NCBI GenBank assembly: GCA_019187665.1
Contig: JABARH010000007.1
Coordinates: forward strand, 43,387 to 107,386
Source of the DNA: Anaerolineales bacterium
GTDB lineage: Bacteria; Chloroflexota; Anaerolineae; Anaerolineales; Villigracilaceae
Direction of reading: 5' to 3'
Length of the DNA stretch: 64,000 nucleotides
Position 1 is the stretch's first letter, and each line of letters starts with the position of its first letter. Made by a program: the position numbers and the translations under genes. A model generated the notes under the pieces. That model was not told where the DNA came from, ran no database searches, and was given only the letters and a program-made list of their open reading frames with translations. Positions 15,385 to 22,342 of this stretch are shown here, in pieces.

Positions 15385-17030
15385 CAAAATTCTCCGGCGC
15401 CCGGCAATCTTAACCGTTCGATCCATAAAATTCCAGCCAGTGTGACGCACATCAGAATTGTGGACATTGCCATTGCCTGCCCGTAGTTCATCCCGCCGGG
15501 CTGGGAAAGAAAGCGCGCGATGGCGACGGGCAGAGTCGGAAAGTCGGGACGCGAGAGAAGAGTCGCCGCGCCAAACTCGCCGAGCGAAACAGTGAACGCA
15601 AACGTGGCGGCGGAAAGAACCGCGCGCGCGAGGATGGGCAGGTCAACCGTTTGCCAGACGCGCACCGGCGAGGCGCCGAGAGTCGCGGCGGCGTGGCGCA
15701 ACCGTTCAGGGATCGAAGCGAGCGCGGGCTGGAGAGTCCGAATCACGAAGGGTAATGCGATGATGGTGTGCGCGAGAGGAATGATGAAGGGGGAGGTGAT
15801 CAGTAACCAGTGATCAGTAATCAGTGGTTTGTTGAAGGTGATGATGTAGCCAAGACCGAGAGTGACCGCCGAGGCGCCGAGAGGCAGGAGCAGAAATGAG
15901 TCGAGCAGACGGGTGAGTCGATTCGGATGGATGAGGGCGGAGGCGGCGGGGAATCCGAGCAGGAGCGAGAGGGCGACGGTCGCGGCGGCGTAGGTCAGCG
16001 AGTTGCGCGCGGCATCCAACGGCGGGACGTAGAAGACCGAGTTGCGGCGGTTGACGAAAAGTTCGGAGTAGTAATCGCCGGTGATTCCGTATGGAATCTC
16101 TCCGCGCTGGCCGCGATCCGCTTCGAGACGGGTGACGGAGCGCAGAGGCAGGGAGAGCAAAGGCGCAACGAAGAAAGAGGCAAGCAGGGCGATGAATGAA
16201 GCGACGAAGATTTTTTCGCGCAGGTTTTTTGGTCTGCGGGCAATGGACGGTTTTGGCATGAGCGGGACAAAGGCGCGTTCGACAACGCGCGCATACAAAA
16301 TGGAGAAGACCAGCGTGCAAAGTAATTGAATCAACGACAGCAGCGCCGCCATCGGCAGGTTGAGCAATTGCAGGGATTGGATGTAGATCTCCACTTCGAG
16401 CGTGGAGAATTGCGGTCCGCCCAAAAGCAGGATGACACCGAAACTGGTGAAGTCGAAAAGAAAAACGAGCAGAGCGGCGGCAAGCATCGGCGCGCGCAAC
16501 AACGGAAGCGTGACATGCGTCCACACGCGCAGGCGGTCCGCGCCGAGGACGCGGGCGGCTTGCGCGAGTCGCGGGTCGAGGTGAGTCAGCGCATTCCCGA
16601 CGATGCGAATGACAATGGTGGTGTTGTAAAAAACATGCGCGAGCAATATCGCAGTCAGCGTGCCGGTGAATTGAAACGACGATTGAGGGAAGAGAAACGT
16701 CAGCCAACCGTGCGGACCAAGCAGGGCATTGAAGCCCGCCGCGACGACGACCGTGGGAAGCATGAACGGGACGGCGGTGACCGCCCGCAAAATGGATTTG
16801 CCGGGAAAGTCGAATCGAGCGAACAGAAAAGCAGACGGGAGACCGAGCAGGAAGGTGAGCAGGGTGGAGAGAAACGCCTGATAAAACGTAAAACGAAAAA
16901 CGAAAAAAGCGCGCTCGAGATGCGCCGCAGTAAAAACAGATGCGTCAACGCTGAGAACGAGGATGCGCGCGAGGGGAAGGAAAAAAAAGATCGCGAGGAA
17001 TAAAACAGCGGGGAGAAGACGAAGTTTCAT
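15384..17030 (-). CDS. thiP: ABC transporter permease, fused two-domain type, probably thiamine importer
   Basis: A 548-residue protein with about twelve membrane segments in two halves, each with a binding-protein-dependent permease EAA loop (RLAQAARVLGADRLRVWTHVTLPLLR and RLRHAAATLGASPVRVWQTVDLPIL). This layout is that of ThiP and FbpB. Residues about 402-412 (LITDHWLLIT) are encoded by the tandem GATCAGTAACCAGTGATCAGT at 15796-15827, a sequence of the intergenic-repeat type falling in a loop. Co-directional with thiB upstream and thiQ downstream, under the TPP riboswitch. Confidence 0.87.
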   Translation of the reverse strand: MKLRLLPAVLFLAIFFFLPLARILVLSVDASVFTAAHLERAFFVFRFTFYQAFLSTLLTFLLGLPSAFLFARFDFPGKSILRAVTAVPFMLPTVVVAAGFNALLGPHGWLTFLFPQSSFQFTGTLTAILLAHVFYNTTIVIRIVGNALTHLDPRLAQAARVLGADRLRVWTHVTLPLLRAPMLAAALLVFLFDFTSFGVILLLGGPQFSTLEVEIYIQSLQLLNLPMAALLSLIQLLCTLVFSILYARVVERAFVPLMPKPSIARRPKNLREKIFVASFIALLASFFVAPLLSLPLRSVTRLEADRGQRGEIPYGITGDYYSELFVNRRNSVFYVPPLDAARNSLTYAAATVALSLLLGFPAASALIHPNRLTRLLDSFLLLPLGASAVTLGLGYIITFNKPLITDHWLLITSPFIIPLAHTIIALPFVIRTLQPALASIPERLRHAAATLGASPVRVWQTVDLPILARAVLSAATFAFTVSLGEFGAATLLSRPDFPTLPVAIARFLSQPGGMNYGQAMAMSTILMCVTLAGILWIERLRLPGAGEF

Positions 17031-17035
17031 GCTAG

Positions 17036-17188
17036 GGCGGTACTCGATACTCGATACTCGGTGTTTGGTGCTCGATACTCGATACTCGATACTCGGTACT
17101 CGATATTCGTTGCCCGGTGGGCAATGATCAACTATCGAATATCAACTATCGAATATCGAATATCGAATATCGAATATCGAATATCGAA
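17036..17188. repeat. 7-bp repeat array (CGATACT / CGAATAT)
   Basis: The gap between thiB and thiP is filled by TCGATACTCGATACTCGG-type units, then by AACTATCGAATATC and seven tandem GAATATC units that stop exactly at the thiB stop codon. No promoter or gene is visible. Related arrays occur at 38436, 39721, 40303 and, in coding sequence, 41838. Confidence 0.9.
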
Positions 17189-18319
17189 TTACTGCAAGAC
17201 CGCCTGCATCCACTCTTGAATCCAGCGCTCACGGTTGGCGGAGATAACCTCGGGGTCGAGCGTGGCGGGTTGGGCAGGGAGAGTAATGTATTGATGGAAC
17301 GAGTCGGGCAGGAAGGCTTCGGGGTTGACCGGCAGGACGAACATTTGCAGAGGCATATCCTCCTGGAAAGAGAGACTCAACATGAAATCCACGAAACGTT
17401 CAGCGGCGGCGCGGTTGTGGGTCCCGCTCAGAATGCCGACAAACTCAATTTGACGGAAGCAGGTGTCGGGTCCCAAAATGGAAGCGCTGGGCGATTGCTC
17501 GATCTGAACGTCGCTGTAGATCACTTCGGCGGCGGGGCTGGTCGCATACGAGACGACCATCGGCTGAGGTCCGCGCCCGCTCGAGGCGGAAAAGTTCGTG
17601 TAATAAGCCGTCTCCCAATCGTTGACCACGACGAGTCCGTTCGCACGCAGCGCGCGCCAATAATCGAGATAGCCCGGCTCGCCGAAATGTTTAATCGTGG
17701 CAAGCAGGAACGCAAGCCCCGGCGAAGACGTGGCGGGATTTTCGACAACCAACATGCCGCTATACTCGGGCTTCGTTAAATCTTCGAGCGTCGCAGGAAT
17801 CGTCAGCGCGTTCTTTTCAAAAAATGCGCGGTCATAATTGATACATACGTCGCCGTAATCCACAGGCAGGGCGCGGTTCTTCAGGTCGAGATGAAATTCG
17901 TCGGGGATGTTCGCAAGCAAAGGCGAGGCATATTGTTCAAAGATGCCCGCGTCGAGCGCGCGCGAAAGAAAGGTGTTGTCCACGCCATAAAAAACATCGG
18001 CAAGCGGCGCGTCTTTCGACAGGATGGCTTTGTTGAGCGCCTCGCCTGTGTCGCCGCCCGCCACGAACGTGACTTTGATATTGTTCGCCTGCTCAAATGC
18101 GGCCAGCACATTTTCACTGATGGCAAACGAACTGTGCGTCATGACGGTGAGTTGGACGGTCTGACCGGATAAATTCTGCGTGGGCAACTCGGTGACAATG
18201 CTCGCTTCCAGCGCGGACGGGTTGGCGGGCGCGCCCTCGCCGGGCGTTGTCTGGATGGAGGGCGCGAGAGGCGCGCATGCGGCGAGGAAGAGGAGGGCGA
18301 GGCAGAGGATTCGTTTCAT
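17189..18319 (-). CDS. thiB: Thiamine-type ABC transporter solute-binding lipoprotein
   Basis: A 376-residue extracellular lipoprotein (lipobox FLAAC, Cys15). The fold is that of class I/ferric-binding and ThiB proteins: VQLTVMTHSSFAISENVLAAFEQ, GGDTGEALNKAILSKDAPLADVFYGVDNTFL, and YGDVCINYD, which strongly resemble ThiB. It delivers thiamine or its phosphates to ThiP-ThiQ. It follows thiN by 64 bases that consist of TTGGTGGTTGTCAG direct repeats. Expression should fall when thiamine pyrophosphate is abundant through the riboswitch upstream of thiN. Confidence 0.88.
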   Translation of the reverse strand: MKRILCLALLFLAACAPLAPSIQTTPGEGAPANPSALEASIVTELPTQNLSGQTVQLTVMTHSSFAISENVLAAFEQANNIKVTFVAGGDTGEALNKAILSKDAPLADVFYGVDNTFLSRALDAGIFEQYASPLLANIPDEFHLDLKNRALPVDYGDVCINYDRAFFEKNALTIPATLEDLTKPEYSGMLVVENPATSSPGLAFLLATIKHFGEPGYLDYWRALRANGLVVVNDWETAYYTNFSASSGRGPQPMVVSYATSPAAEVIYSDVQIEQSPSASILGPDTCFRQIEFVGILSGTHNRAAAERFVDFMLSLSFQEDMPLQMFVLPVNPEAFLPDSFHQYITLPAQPATLDPEVISANRERWIQEWMQAVLQ

Positions 18320-18383
18320 GTGATCTCCAGTGGGTGGTTGGTGGTTGTCAGTTGGTGGTTGTCAGTTGGTGGTTGACTGTTGA

Positions 18384-19019
18384 TTATTTGCGACGATGAA
18401 TGATGAGCAAGAGTCCAGAGGTTATTTTTACTTGCGCGACCTCGCCAAGCATTTCGTTGCTGATGCCGCGCGTCTTGTGTGGGAGGAGAGTCTCAGCGTT
18501 GAGCGTCCATTTGAGTCCCGCTGTGCGGACGCCGGTCACTGCACCGCCCCACGGGAGGATGGAGATGAGGTCGCCGGGCATCCCTGTGATGTCAGATTCG
18601 GCGCGGCAGAAGAAGGCTTGCTCGATGCCATCGTCAATTCGAATATCGAATTCCGAATAGCGCGGATCGCTCAGCAACGCGATGTTTCCGAGAGTCTGGT
18701 CGAGGCGATTGCCCAACGCGGCGAGGATGACGATCTCGCGGTAATTTTGTGCAACGGCGTATTCAAGCGCGAGTTCGAGGTCGGTTTCGTTTTTGTCGCG
18801 GGGAAATTGAATCACTTGCGCGTCTTTGGAGGTCAACGACTCGAGGTCGAGGGTCGCTGAATCGAGGTCGCCGATGATCAGGCGCGGAGTCAAGCCCAAC
18901 GTCAGGGCGTGACGCGTGCCGCCGTCGGCGCAGAGGATGAAGTCGTCGGCGTGGATGAGTCGGCGGGCAGAGTCGAGGTTGGGCAGGGTCCCGTTGGCGA
19001 AGATCAGACAGCGAGGCAT
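18384..19019 (-). CDS. thiN: Thiamine pyrophosphokinase
   Basis: A 211-residue enzyme converting thiamine plus ATP to thiamine pyrophosphate. Motifs: CADGGTRHAL, IIGDLDSA (metal-binding Asp), FPRDKNETDLELAL and LGNRLDQTLGN, then the C-terminal thiamine-binding domain (GMPGDLISILPWGG; GLKWTL). Length is standard. It is the first gene after the TPP riboswitch and the first of the thiN-thiB-thiP-thiQ run, so salvage of thiamine uptake and activation are co-regulated. Confidence 0.93.
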   Translation of the reverse strand: MPRCLIFANGTLPNLDSARRLIHADDFILCADGGTRHALTLGLTPRLIIGDLDSATLDLESLTSKDAQVIQFPRDKNETDLELALEYAVAQNYREIVILAALGNRLDQTLGNIALLSDPRYSEFDIRIDDGIEQAFFCRAESDITGMPGDLISILPWGGAVTGVRTAGLKWTLNAETLLPHKTRGISNEMLGEVAQVKITSGLLLIIHRRK

Positions 19020-19020
19020 A

Positions 19021-19044
19021 AAAAAATCCTCCGGCGGAGGATGA
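19021..19044 (-). terminator. Terminator-like hairpin of the TPP riboswitch expression platform
   Basis: On the minus strand ATCCTCCGCCGGAGGAT is followed by seven T and directly by the thiN ATG (TTTTTTTATG). The 3' arm also contains the only GGAGG in reach, so the same hairpin could both terminate transcription and hide the ribosome site. Confidence 0.7.
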
Positions 19045-19058
19045 TTCGATAAGAGATG

Positions 19059-19140
19059 TTCCCTCCGCTGGTATGAACCAGATCAGGTGATGCGGGTCGA
19101 GCGCGGCACGCTCCTCTCAGCCTGTTCGGCAGGCTCCCCG
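19059..19140 (-). promoter_or_regulatory. TPP riboswitch (THI element)
   Basis: The minus strand shows the conserved CTGAGA after a GGGGAGCCTGCCG arm and the closing ACCTGATCTGGTTCATACCAGCGGAGGGAA section, the hallmarks of the thiamine pyrophosphate aptamer. It precedes thiN by about 40 bases and controls the thiamine operon. Confidence 0.95.
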
Positions 19141-19211
19141 TTCGGTTGTGCGGCGAGTATAGGCTTCGCGGGAGGGAATGTCAAGTCAATCATGGTAAAA
19201 TCTTGCGCGCT

Positions 19212-19296
19212 GGAGGGATGGCCGAGCGGCCTAAGGCGCATGTCTTGAAAACATGTTGGGCGCAAGTCCACGTGGGTTCGAATCCCACTCCCTCCG
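19212..19296 (+). tRNA. tRNA-Ser (anticodon TGA)
   Basis: Acceptor GGAGGGA pairs with TCCCTCC; anticodon loop CTTGAAA gives TGA; a long variable arm (class II) is present; T-arm GTGGG-TTCGAAT-CCCAC; discriminator G. CCA is not encoded. Confidence 0.95.
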
Positions 19297-19381
19297 CTAG
19301 ATGATTGACGATTTGCGATTTTCGATTTACGATTGCGCCTGCCAATCGAAGATCGTTCATTTGAAATTGCATATCCTCCAC

Positions 19382-19472
19382 GGGGAGGTGCCAGAGTGGC
19401 CGATTGGGCTCGCCTGCTAAGTGAGTGCTGGGGCTTAAACCTCAGCCGAGGGTTCGAATCCCTCCCTCCCCG
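19382..19472 (+). tRNA. tRNA-Ser (anticodon GCT)
   Basis: Acceptor GGGGAGG pairs with CCTCCCC; anticodon loop CTGCTAA gives GCT; long variable arm; T-arm GAGGG-TTCGAAT-CCCTC; discriminator G. Its 3' end is repeated downstream at 19531. Confidence 0.95.
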
Positions 19473-19640
19473 CTAAGAAACGTTCTCATCCCGGGGGCGT
19501 TTTCTTTTTTCCAGCCTCGGGTCCCCAAAAGGGGATGTTATTCGAATCCCTCCCTCCCCGCCATTGAGAACGCGTTCCAACAGGAGCGCGTTTTTCGTTC
19601 CAGCATCGCGTCCCCAAAAGGGGATGGTTTACCCTTCGGA
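19453..19640 (+). repeat. Tandem diverged duplication of the tRNA-Ser 3' end and its terminator
   Basis: TTCGAATCCCTCCCTCCCCG of the tRNA recurs at 19532-19551. Each copy is followed by a short hairpin with a T-run (near 19480-19515 and 19560-19600) and then by CCAGC, TCG and GTCCCCAAAAGGGGATG. The unit is about 78 bp and the copies have diverged. The rest of 19640-19782 shows no gene. Confidence 0.75.
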
Positions 19641-19782
19641 CACGATGTTCGAATTCAAAGCCACGCCCAAGAGGGTCGGGCAGGGTTCACTCTCGCCCGC
19701 ACAGCGTAAGCGAAACAAGAAACGCCGCACAGATTAGCCTCAGCACGCGGGGCCACGCTCCGCGCCTGCGAACAGAGGCGCA

Positions 19783-20433
19783 TCACTTCTTTGCTCTCTG
19801 TTGTATCCACGTCAACGCGAGATTGATAAGATAGGTCAGCACGAGCAACAGCGCGGATAAGGCCAGCGCGCTGTCGAACTCGCCTTTGCTGGTTTCGAGA
19901 ACGATGGCAGTAGTCAACACGCGCGTCTGGCCTTTGATGTTTCCGCCGACCATCATGGACGCGCCGACCTCTGAAATGACAGAGCCGAATCCTGCCATAA
20001 GGGCCGCGAGCAGGGGCAGCCGCGCCTCACGCCAAAGATGCCAGACCATCTGTACGCGCGAGGCTCCGATGCCGAGTAGTTGTTGTTGCAAGCGCGGGTC
20101 GAGGGCCTCGAGCGCGGCGGCGGTGAGACCGGTCACGACCGGCGCGGCGATGATCGTCTGCGCGAGGACGATGGCCCATGGGGTGTAGATCAACCTCAAC
20201 TCGCCGAGCGGACCGCTGCGCCATAACGTCATCGCCACCACAAGGCCCACCACCACCGGCGGGAGCGCCATGCCGGTGTTGATGATACTCAGCCAGAGCG
20301 AACGTCCGCGAAAATTGCCAAGCGCGAGCCAGGTGCCGAGCGGAAGGCCAACCAGCAGGCTGATGACCGTCGCCAGCGCGGAGACCTGCAACGAAAGCAG
20401 GGTGATTTCGAGAATTTCTGAATCAAAGGGCAT
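19783..20433 (-). CDS. ABC transporter permease, tungstate/molybdate TupB-like
   Basis: A 216-residue permease with five to six membrane helices. The EAA-loop region (LEALDPRLQQQLLGIGASRVQMVWHLW) and the stretch GFGSVISEVGASMMVGGNIKGQTRVLTTAIVLETSKG closely resemble TupB. The start MPFDSEILEITLLSLQ at 20433 is preferred; the longer frame upstream reads through repeat DNA. The matching binding protein (TupA) and ATPase (TupC) are not in the window, so either they are encoded elsewhere or the gene is a remnant of a split operon. Confidence 0.83.
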   Translation of the reverse strand: MPFDSEILEITLLSLQVSALATVISLLVGLPLGTWLALGNFRGRSLWLSIINTGMALPPVVVGLVVAMTLWRSGPLGELRLIYTPWAIVLAQTIIAAPVVTGLTAAALEALDPRLQQQLLGIGASRVQMVWHLWREARLPLLAALMAGFGSVISEVGASMMVGGNIKGQTRVLTTAIVLETSKGEFDSALALSALLLVLTYLINLALTWIQQRAKK

Positions 20434-20469
20434 GAAAAAGGCTTTACCACGAAGAATCACACAGAGACA

Positions 20470-20596
20470 GGACGTACGCAAAACCTTGCGTAGGGCGCGC
20501 CGAAGGTTTAACGCGCCTGCTGGCATTACGCCTGCCTGATTTGCCTGGCAAATCACGGGCGGCGTCAGGGGAGAACGCCAATTATGCGTACGTTCT
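20470..20596. repeat. Palindromic repeat in the 20434-20762 gap
   Basis: Ends GGACGTACGCAAAAC and TTATGCGTACGTTCT are imperfect inverted copies around smaller inverted repeats. AAAACCTTGCGTAGG links it to the element at 33191. The remaining gap holds a GCGGACGTTCTCTACCGTCCGC hairpin (20677-20701) and CTCCCGACGGGCATCGGGACGAT (20713), which recurs at 50732. There is no gene in this 329-bp stretch. Confidence 0.6.
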
Positions 20597-20762
20597 GAGA
20601 GAAAGACTCTTCCCTGTGAGGTGTGCCCGCAAAGATTGTGATCCACTCGACGCCAGAGAGCGTCTCTTACGCTGGTGCAGGCGGACGTTCTCTACCGTCC
20701 GCTGACTGCTGCGCTCCCGACGGGCATCGGGACGATAAGACGGGTAAATTTCAAAATGTTCT

Positions 20763-22256
20763 CTACAACGCATTTGCCTTCGCAACCTGCGCGGCGTTGC
20801 GGCCGGCCGCGCCGCTGACCCCGCCTCCGCCATGAACGCCGCTTCCGCATAGATACAAATGGTCTATCGGCGTTTTGTGATTCGACCAGCCGGGCATGGG
20901 CCGCATAAACAGGAATTGATCGAGTAAAAGTTGTCCGTGATTGAGATCGCCCTCGGTCAGGCCATAGATCGATTCGAGGTCGAGGGGTGTGATGGATTTT
21001 TGTTTTTTGATGGACGATTTCAGGTTGGGTGCGTGTTCAGCGAGGGCGTTGATGGCAAGCGCTTCCAGAGCGCCGCGTTTCAAATTCCATGTTGCATCTT
21101 TCAAGTCATAGGGCGCAGACTGAAAATGAATCGAGACCACCCGGCCGCATGTGGTTGCCTCGAGATAGGGCCGCGCGGAGATCTCGCCATATTTCGCCGC
21201 GTCGTATGCCTGTTCGAGATATTTTGTGGTCGGCGCGACCACGAGAGTCCCGTGTGGAAGCCCGTGGCTGCCATCGGTGAACAAGTGAATCTTGGCGACA
21301 GAACCGCGCATTTTGATGGACTGGACCTTCCAGATAAATTCTGGCGGGAGGCTGGCCGCTCCCACCAGGCCAAGCAGTGTCCGCTTCGGATCCACCCCGG
21401 AGAGGACTGCCCTCGCGTGGAGTTCCTCGCCCGAAGCAAGGATCACGCCCTTGCAGGCGTAGTTGTCTACGAGGATGCGCGTCACCTCGGAGCCTGTGCG
21501 GATCTCTGCGCCGAATTTTTTTGCCGCCGCAGCGAGGGTCGCGGCGAGGTCGCCGGCCTGTGTTTGCGGATGGGAGAGACCGCCGCGATTTAACCAGTTG
21601 TGAATGAATGTGTATCCCGTCCCGGCGGACCAGGGACCGAGAGTCTGCCCGTGGATGGCAAGCGAGGCGAGCGCGCCTTTCAGCGCGTCGGATTCGAAAT
21701 ACTCGTCGAGCAGTTCCTGGACGGTCATGGGCAGGGCGCGGATGAAGTGGAGCATGTCTTTGCGGCCGGCGAGTCGTAATTCGAGTCCAAGTTCGAGCAG
21801 GCCGTAGCCCTCGGCGAGGTTGAAATGTTTTGGCAGGCGCGGCATGCGCGTGTGATAGGCCGTGTCGAGGATGCGGGCGCATGTTTCGATGAAGCGGACA
21901 AACTCGGGCCAGCGCGCGGCGTCCCGTTGAGAAAAGCGTGCGATGGCCTCGCCCGCTTTGGAGGAGTCGGGGGCGAGAGTGAGGGAGTCGTTTTGTCCCA
22001 GCAGGGAGGTGAATGAGGTCCGTTCGGCCGCGCGGGGAGGAGTCAGTTTTAAATCTTTAACGATGTCCGGGCGCAACTGTCCGCCGGGCCAGACGGGATC
22101 GAAGGCGGTATCTTCAAAGTCTTCGCCCGCGAGCGTTCCGCCGGGAAGGTCGCGGCGCTCGAGAACGATGACTTTTTTTCCGGCTTTGGCGAGATAGGCG
22201 GCGGCGACGAGGCTGTTGTGGCCCGCGCCGATGAGGATGGCGTCGTGGTGGGTCAT
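20763..22256 (-). CDS. FAD-dependent oxidoreductase of the CrtI/PYROXD2 family
   Basis: A 497-residue flavoprotein. The N-terminal Rossmann motif is AILIGAGHNSLVAAAYLAKAG followed by LERRDLPGGTLAGEDF; the C-terminal FAD motif is LYLCGSGVHGGGGVSGAAGRNAA. This combination marks the phytoene desaturase-related family that includes PYROXD2, whose bacterial members have unknown substrates. No carotenoid genes adjoin it, so carotenoid desaturation is unlikely. It is encoded alone, with the terminator of the upstream lyase gene at 22291 just behind the next gene. Confidence 0.83.
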   Translation of the reverse strand: MTHHDAILIGAGHNSLVAAAYLAKAGKKVIVLERRDLPGGTLAGEDFEDTAFDPVWPGGQLRPDIVKDLKLTPPRAAERTSFTSLLGQNDSLTLAPDSSKAGEAIARFSQRDAARWPEFVRFIETCARILDTAYHTRMPRLPKHFNLAEGYGLLELGLELRLAGRKDMLHFIRALPMTVQELLDEYFESDALKGALASLAIHGQTLGPWSAGTGYTFIHNWLNRGGLSHPQTQAGDLAATLAAAAKKFGAEIRTGSEVTRILVDNYACKGVILASGEELHARAVLSGVDPKRTLLGLVGAASLPPEFIWKVQSIKMRGSVAKIHLFTDGSHGLPHGTLVVAPTTKYLEQAYDAAKYGEISARPYLEATTCGRVVSIHFQSAPYDLKDATWNLKRGALEALAINALAEHAPNLKSSIKKQKSITPLDLESIYGLTEGDLNHGQLLLDQFLFMRPMPGWSNHKTPIDHLYLCGSGVHGGGGVSGAAGRNAAQVAKANAL

Positions 22257-22290
22257 GGGTCTCCAAAAAATCTGGGCAAAGTATAAGCGA

Positions 22291-22318
22291 AAAGAGACCG
22301 GCGGGAACCGGTCTCTTT
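22291..22318. terminator. Bidirectional terminator
   Basis: AAAGAGACCGG and CCGGTCTCTTT form an 11-bp stem around CGGGAA, with A/T-rich flanks. It ends the beta-eliminating lyase gene on the minus strand. Confidence 0.8.
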
Positions 22319-22342
22319 GAATGCTGATTGCCTTTCAGTCTT

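Noticed and set aside
18320..18383. Regulatory element between thiN and thiB
   Set aside because: The segment consists only of TTGGTGGTTGTCAG direct repeats; no promoter or hairpin was evident.
19297..19381. Third tRNA or small RNA between the tRNA-Ser genes
   Set aside because: The sequence is a GATTTGCGATTTTCGATTTACGATT low-complexity tract without cloverleaf potential.
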